Assembly (NCBI GenBank): GCA_021399435.1
Contig: JAJTUP010000025.1
Coordinates: 620,001-684,000, forward strand
Source of the DNA: Diaporthe sp. PMI_573
Taxonomy: Eukaryota; Ascomycota; Sordariomycetes; Diaporthales; Diaporthaceae
DNA: 64,000 nucleotides
Direction of reading: 5' to 3'
Below the pieces are notes generated by a model, which saw only the letters and a program-made list of their open reading frames with translations, was not told where the DNA came from and ran no database searches. How positions within the stretch are numbered: position 1 is the stretch's first letter; each line of letters opens with the position of its first letter. Of this stretch, positions 32,425 through 44,100 are shown piece after piece. Both the position numbers and the translations under genes were made by a program.

Positions 32425-34337
32425 ATGCCGGTGAGTATGCCTCATATCCAGCTTTGAGCCTGGTGACTGACGCTACAGTAACAGGATGACACTCCCTCCC
32501 CGCGCGCGCCACTGATGGCAGGGCCATCAGATGACGAGACTGGCCGGGAACCGAGTGCTAGCCATGAACGACCGAGTCTGACATCGAAAGAGGCTAGTCG
32601 TTCAAAAGCTGATGAAGTCCGGTATGGCCCGAGGCCGACCGGGATGCCTCAAATTCAACTCGGAGGTTGGTGGTGGTGGGAGCTCCTTGCGATGATGTTG
32701 AGCCTAATCAGCGCTGCCCTCCTGATACCGGTGCTGGTGAGAGTTGACGGTCTGGCGGTGGAGGACTGGCCGTACGCCATCTTGCCCAACACCTTGCTCT
32801 CGATCTTGACCAACGTCACCAAGACCGCCATGATGGTTCCCGTCGCCGCGTGCCTGAGCCAGATGAAGTGGGACCATTTCCACTACCGCGCAAATCCGCT
32901 TGATCACCTGCAATTATACGATGACGCCAGCCGTGGGCCATGGGGATCACTGATGCTCCTCATCACGGGGCGGGCCAAAGTCCTCAGTGCATGGGCATTT
33001 GCCATTGTTACGTTGGTGGCCCTGGGCATTGATCCGAGTACCCAGCAGACTATCGAGACTCGGACTAAACATTCTGAAATGACGAACGTCACGGCACTCA
33101 TTGGAGTTGCTCAAAACTATTCCTCGAAAGCCTTCGTGTCTAGCTCGTTTCAGAGTTTCAACGGTGCGTGAATAGCTAATTATCCTGTCTTGTATTCAGA
33201 AAGCCATACTGATTTGGACTAGGAGCTCCACACGCGCCAAACTTACACACATTGGGGCTCCAGACATCAGTCTTGAATGGCGCTGCAGGGTCCCCTCCAA
33301 TAGTCGAATTTCGCTGTCCAGAGCCCGCGACTGAATGTTCATGGGACGATTTCGACACACTGGCCGTATGTGGTACTTTCAAAAACCTAACTGGTGACAC
33401 TGGAGCATATAACAAGACCTGTGTGACTTCTGATTCATCCGGTTCTCGCGAGAATATAGACTGCACCTACGAATTTCCAGACAGCGCCCCCATGAACATG
33501 TCGTTCGACGGGACCGGGATGGGCTTCACGTCACTCTTCAACTCCACAGCAGACGTATACGGCACCACACTATTCGCGGTCAACACCACAGACTCCACCA
33601 ACTTCACAGCCGAGGTCTACTCCATGTCCTGGGCCTGGTGCAAGAAGACCTTCCACAACCTCACCGCCTCGCCGTCCGGCCTGCGCACCGCAGACGTCAC
33701 AACGAGGGACCTCGTCCCGTTCGCGGAGAACTCCCTGACCGCGGGCCTCCTCCCATCGTATGCCTACTACAAGGAGCAGGGGTCCTCGAGCCCCCCCGAG
33801 TTCAACATCTCGGTCTCGGTCGACAGGGGCCTCTTCCCCTACGTCACGAGGCTCTTCACGCGCGGGCTCCAGGCCGCGACGAGGCAGACGGCCGTGGAGG
33901 ACTCGCTGAACCTGGCTGAGTACATGTACCTCACCGACCTGGCCAACCTGACCGCCAACATCGCCGACACCCTGACGGCGCAGCTGAGGAGCTCCGGGAG
34001 GGATAACACGGTGGCTGGGACCGCGGCCGGCCGGGTTAGCTACCGCGTGACGTACTACCACGTGCGCTGGCCGTGGATCCTCGTCGTCGCCGCCGAGGTC
34101 GCCGCGACGGCCGTGCTGCTCGGCGTGTCTATCTTCCTCACCCGGAGGCAGCCGCTGCTCAAGGCGTCCTCCATGGCGCTGCTGGCGTTTGGGCTGCATG
34201 GCTGGTCGGACGAGGAGATTCAGGGTGTTGGGGCGCCGGCGGATCTGGATGAGACTGCTAAGGGGATGTCGGCGCGGTTTGGGCAGGATGAGGAGGGGTA
34301 TTTGAAGTTCTTGAGGGATGATGACACCGGGAAATGA
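32425..34337 (+). CDS. DUF3176 integral membrane protein
   Basis: Probable exons 32425-32430, 32485-33163 and 33223-34337 (599 aa). The first exon is just ATG CCG, followed by a GTGAGT..ACAG intron of 54 bp that stays in frame with the ATG at 32515; starting at 32515 instead gives 587 aa. The intron 33164-33222 is well supported by frame. DUF3176 proteins are abundant in Pezizomycotina and of unknown function. Visible: hydrophilic N-terminus, membrane segments near residues 62-88, 100-125 and 165-185, a long extracellular part with many N-x-S/T sites and Cys residues (CPEPATECSWDDF, VCGTF), then a last membrane helix WPWILVVAAEVAATAV with a cytosolic tail. The pattern is that of a surface protein. 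Confidence 0.88.
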
Positions 34338-34799
34338 GAATTTAATGAAGACCTGATCGCATCGTCGACATGACACATGGGAAACTCTCTTGTGGGTTAC
34401 CTCCTACCCTCCTATAAGCCACTCCTTCGTAGGATATCGTCCTATCCTCTTCCTGGACAACCTCCTTTGGAATACCCTCCCTCGGGAGAACCTGCGGAAC
34501 AATTTCCTACGGTATAGAAAGAAGATAGGCAAGCCTCAGGGACTCCGCAATTTCGTTTTAGTATTGTATTCATGTGACTGTGTTACTGTAATAATGTATG
34601 TGATACCTAGAAATGACGGGGTGTGCGCTTATAAAACCTACTATTACTTATTCGATTGCTAATAATATAAGTAAAGCACTAACTGTTATACGTCCTTGGC
34701 CCCCTTTCGATTAGGAACCACAATGAAATTTTAAAATAAGACAAAGACGACTTCGTTGGTGTGATGTCCGTCTGCCGAGGGCACCTTCTGGCCGTTTGT
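34338..34799. other. Intergenic between convergent genes, with 15-bp repeat array
   Basis: This region separates the DUF3176 gene from TSC10. It includes the 15-bp array at 34391-34510 and otherwise AT-rich, gene-free DNA. Confidence 0.5.
34391..34510. repeat. 15-bp degenerate minisatellite, locus A (eight units)
   Basis: Eight units in constant 15-bp register, for example 34451-34465 TCCTGGACAACCTCC, 34466-34480 TTTGGAATACCCTCC and 34481-34495 CTCGGGAGAACCTGC. On the opposite strand the units read like GGAGGGTATTCCAAA, matching loci B (56860) and C (63430). The array starts 53 bp after the DUF3176 stop. Confidence 0.75.
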
Positions 34800-35905
34800 T
34801 TACTCGGTATGACGCTTCGCACCCAAATGCCCGTACTGCTTGCCAAAGTTCCGAACCTTCCGATCCATATCCCAACGAACAAAAATCAGGATGAGCATAC
34901 CAAGGCAGCCCATGAACCAATCGGCGAGAGCGTGGAATAGACCGCCCCTCTTGCTAGCTCCAAACGTGGTCGACAGCACCAACCTCGTAAGGATATCACT
35001 TGTCACCAGCTCATGGCCACTCTCAAGGCCCTGGATGCTCTTCCTAGCCACGACCTCGGCAGTCTGAGGGCTGTCGGCCTCCTCAAGCAGCTTGGTGACG
35101 TCAGGTTTGACAAGGTTCTCAGTCTCGTAAGCCTCGCCGAGAATGGTGGCGGGGAAGACCGTATGAACCCGGACCGGAGGCCACGACGGATTTGCCGCGG
35201 CATAGAGGTGTAGTTCCTGTGACAGGGAGTCGCACAGAGATCGAAGGGCGGCCTTGGCTGGTCCATAAGACGTGTATCCGACCATTGTGTATAAAGCGGC
35301 AAAGGAAGAAGTGAAGACTAGGTGCCTTGTGGCAATCTTGTCCCGTTTGGCTGTCACCTCTCCTGCTGGTTCGTTCGTCTCCCTTAACCACACCTTCAAT
35401 GCTGCGTGGGCTATGAATGCGCTTGCGAAGTAGTTGGTGTCCATCTGTTCTCGAATGCGCGAGACATCGGTCTCAACGAAGAGGTGCGGGAATGCTGTAC
35501 CAACGAAAGACCACACAATGTCTGGTGGCAAGCCCGAGTTCCACTCCATTGTCTGCGACATAACCTGAACACAGGTTTCGGCATCCGTCAGGTCGGCGGG
35601 GATGAATTGAAAGCGCTGAGTCTCTGGTGATAGTGCTGCTGCCCTCAGAGAATTGACACCATCATGGAGCCTTTTTGCATCTCGGGCCACTATCATCACA
35701 TTCGCCCCTTTCGCGGCCAATTGCCGCGCGGCTTCAAGACCAGTTCCCCGGGAGGCACCTGTGATCAGCACAGTCTAAGGAGTCAGCGAGCATCAAAAGA
35801 AAGTTGGTTGGTGGAAGAAGAAGAAAAAGAAGAAAATGAGAGTAGCATGGTTGTACACACTCTTCCTTGGACAGGGAACTTGTTGATTGAGATTGAGCTT
35901 CCCAT
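34800..35905 (-). CDS. TSC10: 3-ketodihydrosphingosine reductase
   Basis: Two exons, 35905-35861 and 35774-34800 (intron 86 bp, GTGTGT..TTAG), giving 339 aa. The first exon supplies MGSSISINKFPVQGRTV, typical of the family. The enzyme reduces 3-ketosphinganine with NADPH at the ER, the second step of sphingolipid synthesis, and is normally essential. Short-chain dehydrogenase motifs: TGASRGTG at about 20-27, catalytic Ser near 171-172, and Y185-x3-K189 (YGPAK). A C-terminal membrane segment (FMGCLGMLILIFVRW) holds it to the ER. Length fits fungal Tsc10. Confidence 0.9.
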
Positions 35906-36408
35906 GTTTGGTAGGTTCTTGTCTCACTTGTGGCTTACGAGTTCCCCATCCAGTCGTGTGAGAACACTGGATGAAGTGCCTTTTTATCTCCAACTCTTGC
36001 CGCGGAAGGATGGACCAACAGCCGATTTTGGCCCACTGTGGTTGGCCGGCGCCATTTTGGAGGATTCTTGCCCTGCACCCTGCTTCTCCCCAAATTGATG
36101 CGTTTTTCGTGCTGGAATCAGCTCCAATAATGTACCTACTGCTGACTTACAACAATGAGCATGAGTATATTCCACGCACCATCGAGGGCCACGCCCTCCA
36201 GTGCAGGTACCGCCTCACCTACGGCCGCAAATCGAATGTAGCCTACTACGTCGGGAACAATAGGCAGATCCACTGGTACGATGGGCGCGCTGCTTTGGCC
36301 TCGAGCCGGATTTACCGACAGTCTTACTCCAGCAGCGGTGGCTATGGGAGACGCGAACGCTACTAGGTACTGAGCCTTCATGAAGCTCCAGTATCCAGAG
36401 GGTAAATA
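35906..36408. other. Intergenic region
   Basis: Upstream of TSC10 on one side and downstream of the HET fragment on the other. No feature is seen. Confidence 0.4.
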
Positions 36409-37128
36409 TTAAAGTCGGATGATATTGATTGTATACTTCCCATCAGATTCGAGTTCCAGATGGTCCTCTGTGCTTAGAGTACCAAAATCGCCCTTGAATG
36501 CATCTTCAAGCTTGGAACCAGTATATCCGCTTGATTTTGGGATAATGAACGCGCCAATCCGCTTATATGTCCCACGAGCGTTGATTCTTAGGAGAACTAG
36601 CCCGCGTTCATAATTTTCGTCCTCGTCTGCAGTCGTGACAATATGCAGTAAGAAGTACTTATCCGTTTTGAAGCTTCTGCGTTTGTCCCAATATAAGATG
36701 ATATGTCTGCCTCTCCCTTCTCTGGAGAAATCGAGGTCTCTCGTGTCTTGAAAAGCGTCGCCCCCGGGTATTTGAATGTAAGGGCTATCGTCCTGCAAGG
36801 GCTGGCAAAACTTGCACATTGGGCCACGAAGACGGAGTCGACAAAGGTTTGTATCATCAAAATAATTCTGCGAGATTCTTTCAACCTTGATATCGACGAC
36901 CTCGGTATGGACGACATGGGGAATATCCGTGATCGGGAAAATGCTGGCATGACAGATGGATACCACGACTGACGCCCAGGACCACGATGGCGCGTATTTC
37001 ATGTCCAGACCAGGTCCAGTTTCTGCAGGGCCGAAGCTAGGAGGTATTTGCATCCAGATCAGTGACAGGGGAAGATCGCTTTCCCAGATGCCGGCCAAGT
37101 ACTCCGAAAAGCCGCAGGGGCTCCACAA
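36409..37128 (-). pseudogene. C-terminal fragment of a heterokaryon-incompatibility (HET) domain protein
   Basis: A 239-codon frame that begins without an ATG. Its first part (GFSEYLAGIWESDLPLSLIWM ... APSWSWASV) matches the conserved segment that lies downstream of the HET domain in fungal HET proteins: a Y.AGIW..DL..LIW stretch followed by the diagnostic PSWSWAS. The rest is the poorly conserved tail. The HET domain itself (GxYxALSYCWG type) should lie upstream on the minus strand, but 37129-38628 is AT-rich, full of stops and shows no such motif. The gene has therefore lost its 5' two-thirds, probably by rearrangement near the transposon. The remaining frame has no stop, so loss may be recent. 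Confidence 0.65.
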
Positions 37129-38628
37129 TGATGGCTTCGATCTTTTTTGAATGTGGCTGTCGTGACGGTACAGGCTTAAAACTGCTAGGGAATCTCAATT
37201 GGAGATTGGAAATTCTGGTTTTTTTGGCCGAGTACTTTACATTTACTAGCAGTAATGAAAACTGTCTCAGCTGTACTGCCGTAATAATGTATGTGTCGAC
37301 AAAGCTCGTAATTTATGTGACAGACAACGTTATAGTCAGCTACCGAAGTAGTGAATCCGCGTTAGACAACTCCGAGCTCTCGTAATACAAGCTCTGTGGT
37401 CAACTGAGAGAGATATAACTGAAATAATAGGAGGAAGTTCAAAGTTTCGTTCTATTCGAGTTTAGGAACAAAAAGGCAGAGTATGGACTATTTGTATTCT
37501 TTGAGTTCCTCTACTAAGCTGGAACGGCAATGAGTGTCCTATAAGGACAAGGAACAATGTGTCTTATCGATGATAACAGTAAGATTCGCTATGCAAGGCT
37601 TTAAATAGTGACTTTCTAATCTACTTCTGCAAACCAGTGCTCTGTTAGATGCTACTACTTTGTACTATAAGTCTTAGTGTTGAGCCGTGCCTAGTCTATT
37701 TGCGCCGGCGCTTTTAACAAGCTCTCAACTTGTCAAGGTTGAAGCTAGTCAGACGCCGTTAAGAACCGTCAAAGTGCCTTTGCTATGTGACTTAGGCCTT
37801 TAACTTGCCCGAAATGGACCATAAAGCTGCCCTGTCCTAGACTAAGAATCTGGATCGGTTTACAGACTTATCCCTTAAGATTATTTAAAAATAATCATTT
37901 GGCCTATCGTAATTATAAAACCAACACTACCATAATATAAGTCGACCCAGTATACGCGTCTGAGACCCTATTAAGCGTTTTTTACAGCTATAGTTAGAAC
38001 AGACAGGTAAGTTAACCACAATCTACTATATAGATATATATTCTGACAGCCTTTCCAGAAACAGCTATAAAAATAGACTTCAACTATAATGAGCAAGTCT
38101 ACCTTAAAACAAGGGTAGCCTTTACATTAGAGTACTATAACAAGAACCCATTAATAATGTCAACAAGAATAGATATATTTATCAGTATACTGAGAACCTA
38201 TAAGATCTATTCTTAATAAATCAAGGACCTTCTAGCTATTAAATCAAAGATTGATAACAGAAAACCAATGAAATAAAAGAAGTTAGATAGGCTAAGTAGA
38301 TGGCTTAATAAGGTCTATCAAGCTAACTAGTATAATGGCTTCTAAACATACGTGGTAGCAGAGTATATATAGTTAAATAAAATTAGTTGGAAAACACAAT
38401 GATAGGTCTTTTAACCTTATACCAAGGAAGGAAAAGGCAGAGTATAAACGCAGGAATATAGGCATAGGCTGTAATTATAGACATGTTTTATACCTAGACA
38501 GGGCAGCTTAGTCAATCAGATTAGTAACATGTTTTAACTCTTTCCTCCCCTCCATCCTAGTACTGTTAGTCCTGTACCTTTATATCTAATCTTGAGGCAC
38601 AGGGCCCCAGTTCCCCAGATACAAGGAC
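37129..38628. other. AT-rich, stop-filled region next to the Copia element
   Basis: No open frame longer than about 100 codons; TA dinucleotides and TATA/TTAA strings abound, as in RIP-mutated repeats. A weak Lys/Arg-rich segment with one Cys and one His near 38430-38500 might be a ruined gag zinc knuckle of another retroelement, but this is not firm. It lies between the HET fragment and the left LTR. Confidence 0.45.
38624..38628. other. Target-site duplication AGGAC, left copy
   Basis: AGGAC directly precedes the left LTR and is repeated exactly after the right LTR at 45792-45796. A 5-bp duplication is standard for Ty1/Copia integration and shows that both ends of the element are still in their original place. 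Confidence 0.9.
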
Positions 38629-38876
38629 TGTTGGTACGGCCCTGACTGCCAAGGGTCAGGGGTCTTTGCACGTGCAAATAGGGGCGAGCAAAAGCCGTAC
38701 TGTTTGGGTACGGGTTCGATTCTTGCTACCGAAGGAAGAAGAGAGGTCATCGCCATCGTGGGCGCCGAAGCACTTGGTGTAGTGGCCAGCCCTCTGCTGA
38801 CTAAGCCAGACCGGCCCTTCTGATTGGCCACAGCCGGGCCGGGCGTGCGGTCCCTTCAACGGTCACCAAATCCACA
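38629..38876 (-). repeat. Left LTR (3' LTR of the Copia element)
   Basis: 248 bp starting TGTTGG and ending CCACA. It is the less mutated of the pair: at all six sites where the LTRs differ it carries the C or G. It contains a palindrome CCTGACTGCCAAGGGTCAGG and the string GGGTTCGATTC. Confidence 0.95.
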
Positions 38877-39014
38877 CTGGCAGTCTTTTAATTGTTTAAA
38901 AAGCAGCATGTCTAAAAGAACGCCGTAATCGGCTAAAAAGCCCACAAAAGCCCCAAATACTCAAATGATCGTTGGGCCCTTTCGGCGTGCCCCAACGATC
39001 CCGTAGGTGCCCTC

Positions 39015-39560
39015 TTATTGGCTGTCCCTGCCGGCCAAGTGAGGGCGGTCTACAAACCCTTCTATACATACTGTCAGCTTGTTTGTTGATACAAAGCGTT
39101 CTAGCGCCTTGTTTGGTGATGACTTCGTCAGGGTATCTGCCGGGTTATTGTTGCCATGGATCCACCGGATCTTGCTAATCTCCCTTCTCTCGTATAACTG
39201 GTAGAGGGCGAGAATATCTACCATTAGCCTCTTCTCTTTAGTAGTTCCGAGCTTGACCAGGTACTCGTATAGCAAGTACAAGTCGGTATAGACGATAAGG
39301 GGTACCTAGGAAAGCTCTAGTTGGTCGGTAATAAGGTGAAGCGTGGTGGATACTATAGCAGCGCTGTTAAAACTACTAGCCATGCTGTATATCTCTAACG
39401 CTAGCATGCTCTGGGTTACCCTTTTATACTTTGTTAAGGACTAGTATAAGATGTTACTATATATCTTCTGCTGGGTTCCATTGCTATTCGGCTCCTCGAT
39501 AGCTAATGCAAGTATAAAGCTGATTTGTAAGCTTAGATCCTGGTTATTAGTAAACAACTT
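39015..39560 (-). pseudogene. Copia RNase H region
   Basis: The distal part (39015-39281) is an open frame of 88 codons with LVKLGTTKEKRLMVDILAL and IRWIHGNNNPADTLTK, standard for the RNase H end of Copia Pol. Further upstream the frame is broken: the conserved WSSTKCKRVT segment has TAG for Trp (39441-39443) and Tyr for Cys (39426-39428), both G-to-A changes on the coding strand. Confidence 0.88.
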
Positions 39561-39699
39561 GTTGATAAAGATGATTAGCTTGGTGATAGTTAGGTCAAGG
39601 GGTACGTATTAGAGCCTACAAGTAAGGTTGTTGATTTACCACCTAAGTTGCTTATTTAGCTTGGTATAGTCCTTGTCTATAAATAATTAGGCTTAAGTG

Positions 39700-40900
39700 G
39701 CGATAGAGAGGTTAAACGTGGCTTCTGGTTGGCAGATAGAGGCTATATATACCTTATGGGCCCTTTGTTCAAGGTAGTGTTGTGCCTGGTTAGGTGACTT
39801 CTGGTTGATTATCGCAATCTTCTCTACCTGGCCCTTCTGGTTGATGTTAAGAGATCTATCCTTGTAAAGTGATAGCCGGGTACCATTATAGTCAATAGGG
39901 CTAGTAGGTGTGAGGGTTGTTTTTGGCTTATAGATAATCTTGGCCTTCTGGATCTTCTTTTCTTTTCTAGTTAAAAACGCCGGGGTCCTGAGAACAAGGG
40001 TATTATCGGTTTACATACCTACTAGCCTAAACGATTCTACTAGGCCTTCTGTAATAAAAAGGTACGGGTTAAAAGTCGATATCCTTATCTTTAACTATTC
40101 ATAATAATGGCGATAGTATGTTGCCTACTAGTATATACCTGCCTTGGTAATGCTGTATAGGGGTTTTATTACCCTTATAATTATGTCTAGAGGGTATCGT
40201 AGCCTTAGCTTAGTAGGTAATTAGGCTAGAATTAGCTAGAATAGCCTTGATTTTGACTAAGGGTATACTTGGGTAATATTGCAAAGTTTAACTACCATTC
40301 CTCTCTATAATAGGGACAGAGTAAGTACTATAATTAGCTGTTAGCTGACCTATTGAATTATTGGTAATTAAGTAAGGATATCCTTCTTGCCTACATCATT
40401 ATACCCTTAAACCACAAGGCATGACTTCTTGTATAGTTTAGTACTCTTATTCTTAACTTTATATACTATACAGGACTTGAATAGCTAAATAGCCCTGTGG
40501 GTAATAGGGTTGAAATGCTCGAAGTTAAAGACATCACATGCCACCAAATTGTCTATCTTAGAAGCATCAGATTCTTTAAATAGGGCGCCAGGCATTGTGA
40601 TAATGCTATCCAATCGTAGCTTCGTCGCTAGCTTGAAGTCGTTCTCTTCTTTTTATAACATTATAGCATATAGGCTGGTAGTAAGGTGCCGTGGGCAGCC
40701 GCGGCAGCGGGGTGCTGTAGGGGCGTTACCCTAAACGTGAATTATGCCACCTTCTACAGGATGGCTTCCCAGGGTGCCTGCCGGGTATATAGCGTGGCTA
40801 TTGATGGTGTCGTCTGTAGGTTCTAGCCCTAGGCTGGGCCCTTTATAATAGTATGGCTAAATAGCTGTTGACCGAAATTTCACAGGGCCGTTAGGCAGGT
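39700..40900 (-). pseudogene. Copia reverse transcriptase region (ruined)
   Basis: The active-site segment is readable at about 39930-40030: VGM-stop-TDNTLVLRTPAF, followed by KKIQKAK. In fungal Copia elements this place reads QTDD. Here Gln has become TAA (40011-40013) and the second catalytic Asp is Asn (40002-40004). Borders are approximate; other parts are too damaged to place. Confidence 0.7.
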
Positions 40901-40999
40901 CGACTATAATGTCGTACCCTTCTGTAGCTAGTAGTTTAAATAGCCCTTGCCAGCCTTCCTTTTCCTACTATACCCAAATGTTACTCTATAGTAGTAACG

Positions 41000-41900
41000 T
41001 TAGCTGGTAGGTAATATTAGGTCCGTTGTAGCTGTAAAGTATAGTGTTGAGCTACTGCTTTACTGAGGCCTTCTAAAGCACTTTTGTGGCTTTGGCGATA
41101 GCTTCAGCCCTCTTTAGAGTTGACTAGGAAGGGGATAAATTAGTGTTCATCTGGGGAAAAGTGCTAAAAACGAGCAGCATAGGTACCAGCCCGTCTAGCC
41201 TGGTAGTATTATTAATGGCCTTCACGGCTATTTAGAGGATAGCGTCGTTAGTAAACAATCTGGATAGCTCGGTGTCGAGAATATCAAAAATATGGCGTAA
41301 CAGGTAGTAATACCTCTCCACCTTACCCACTAACTAATAGGCTTCTGTAGAAACCTACTTATAGGTAATGCCTATTAGCCTAGCCTTGTTTCTAAGCTCT
41401 ATAGAGGCAAAGTTAGTGCCGGCATTATGGACTAGCTAATTAGGGGGTCCCAAATAGCTGTCTATCCACATTATCTAGAGGGCCTCCCACATATCTTTAG
41501 CGGAAAGAGATTCAAGGAAGCAAGCAGCTTAAAAAGAAGTACCCGAGTCTACTACGTATAGCATTAGGCGACCCTTCAGGTACATGATATCAATTAGTAG
41601 TTCATAGTTAAAGTCGACATTATCTTTTAATGTAAATTTGAACCGTTTAGGGGCGTTAGCGTTTAGCTAGTAAAGGTAGTAAAACTTGAATACGGCTTCT
41701 AGAGCTGCTATCTCTGTCGGGTAGCCAGCGTTGGCCAGGAGACGGTTTAGCTGGTTAACTAAAGAGTGCCTAAACCAGCAATATAGTCATTAAAGCTTTA
41801 TTTTAGTAAAGAAAGTAGCTATAGAAGCAGGACTATACCTAAAGGGAGAAAACCATAGATAGCCCTACTTTCTTGTCACCAGGATAATTATCTTGGTACT
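41000..41900 (-). pseudogene. Copia integrase region (ruined)
   Basis: Near 41390-41490 the minus strand reads MWIDSYLGPPN, then stop, then LVHNAGTNFAS. The catalytic HDxG motif of the integrase core has Asn for Asp, again a G-to-A change. Stops interrupt all frames. Borders are approximate. Confidence 0.65.
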
Positions 41901-42449
41901 ATTAGGCTGGCGTTGTACTAGCTCGTTAGTAGTGTTTCGGAGGAATATACTAAGGGTATCTATATCTATAATCGAGAATAGGAAAGGGGTCAAGGTATCT
42001 ATTATATAAAATATAATATCTCTAAGCGGTATTGCAATGGTAGTTGTACCTTTTAACGAGGAATGTGGCCCTTTACTAAACCTTATAGTAGCTTTGTTAA
42101 TATATAAGAAATCTAGGCTGACTTTTGGGTTCTCTCGCTAGAGGGCCAAGTACTGGTCGTAGCCTACCGTAGAGTATTTGGCCATGCCTATATTAGGTAT
42201 AATATCCTAAAATTTATAGCGAGAGTATCGGTCTTTAAGAAGAAAGATACTGGTAACAGCCCTGTTAACCTTTTCGGGTTCCTCTACTAGCGAGGGGTTA
42301 AGATAATAGAGGAAGGCTAAATCTATCAGGAAGTAGTGGGCTATATAGCTACTATTATTGTCTTCTTTGACAGTGGTTATTTAGCTAGTAGGCGTGCCTT
42401 TAGCGTCCTCTATACTAGCCAAAAAGGCATTAACTTCGCCGCTATAGGC

Positions 42450-44100
42450 AGCCTTTTAGGCATACTTGTAGGCTATTAGAAACTAACAATGGGCACGCTG
42501 GCGTTCTTTAGTTATATAATTAGTAGACCAACAACCTTTTTTACTATATATGAAGCAACATTTCTTAGTTGGGTCTAGTAGTTAAGGGGCTTCCTGCTAT
42601 AGTAGTAGTGGGCACGTGGTGGCCCTTCTGGGGGCACTATGACTGCTCTGCTTATTGTTAGTATAGTAGTGATCGAGATAGTAAGTCTCGTCGTTGCCTT
42701 TAGTAGCAAATGGGCTGGGACTAGTAAGAAAGTACTGGAAAGGCTGCTTATACTTTAGACTTAGATTAAGAGAGGTATAGAGGTCTTGAAATAGCTTTTT
42801 GCATAGGGCTGAGGGCGTAAATAGTGTATATTCGAAGTCTGGCACGCCCTTACAGGCATGAAGAACGGTCATTCTAAGAGTATCGTTACCCTTATAGCCG
42901 TAGCTAAGTGCCCGTTAGCATAGCTAAAGCTTGTCCAGTAGGGTTTATAGTACTTCCTGTAGGTTTCTCTTAGTATTTTCAGGGTCTTCGTACATATTAG
43001 AGAAGGTTAGGCCAGTTTAGTTACTAAAATACTACTAATAGTTAGTATTGGTGTTAAAATGGGTCTTTAGCTTAGTATATACCTGGGCAAAGCTATCATC
43101 AATATTAATATATATAAGATAGTATTTTTCAGTATAGCTAGTAAGAATCTGGGAAAGTAGGGTATAAAATTAGCCAGGGTCGACCTTATTAAAGTAGTAG
43201 ATATTTAAAAATACCTTAATTTTATTATCTAAAAGGTTATATAAGTTACTACTCCACTTCTACACTAGGTCTCAGCTCTTAAGAAAGCAAGCTATCTGTT
43301 CTAGCTCTATTCAAACGTTAGATACATAATAAGGAGGGAGGCCCTGGTAGTTATTCTATAGTCAGGGCTAATGGCGGTATGGCATTAGCGTCTGGGCTGG
43401 GTATTCCTCCTAGGGGTTATACAGAGCCTCGGGCTAAAGAAGGTCGTTCCGGGTATATGGGGTCCCCGGGGTATATAATACCTGTCGGCTTGCCGGGCCT
43501 GGAGTAATGTTTTGCCAGGCAACCGCCAGGCTCGGTATAGTTGGGGGTAGCCGGGTTGGTCGTTCTATCAACTTGATAATAGTGGTAGGGAAAGAGGTAC
43601 CGCCTAGGGTAAAAGGAACAGGCGTTTATATATCCCTTCTGGGCGGTCTTTAAAATCGTTATGCTATCTTCGATTTGGGTATAAATTCAACCTCGTAGGC
43701 CTCGTCTTCCAGCTACTCAAGACAACGTTCTTTGTTAAGAAGGGAAATAAGTTAGTTAGCCATATAGGTACTCCTTCCGTTGCCTGAGAAGATGCCGCGG
43801 GCCTGGAGGAAGCATTATAGCTCTAACCACCAGCAGCTTTCAACAGCTTTAAAGCTATCAATAGTCCATCCCTTAAAATAGGCCTGATACTTGTAGAAAA
43901 GATCGCTGTTAACAAGGTTGATCTATCATAGCTTGTCCATGGCCTTGAATAGGTATATTATCATGTTTGTTTTATCCCTATCTAAAGGGTTACTTGGTAC
44001 ATCCCATTGAGTAAAGTCAATCTAGGTCTAGCTATTAGTAGGCATGGTGTACTACTTGGGAAGGGAGTCTAAGTAGACTTAAAGATGGTCCAAGGGGCAC
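42450..44100 (-). pseudogene. Copia gag region with damaged zinc knuckle
   Basis: At 42489-42566 the minus strand encodes KKCCFIYSKKGCWSTNYITKE. The normal knuckle is Cx2Cx4HxnC-like with the sense CFVCxKxGCWSTxHT; the second Cys and the His are both Tyr here. The open frame 42597-42872 upstream of it is the best-preserved gag piece. Borders are approximate. Confidence 0.65.

Noticed and set aside
38629..38876. A tRNA gene in the LTR
   Set aside because: Only a B-box-like string is present; no cloverleaf, acceptor stem or correctly placed A-box can be formed.
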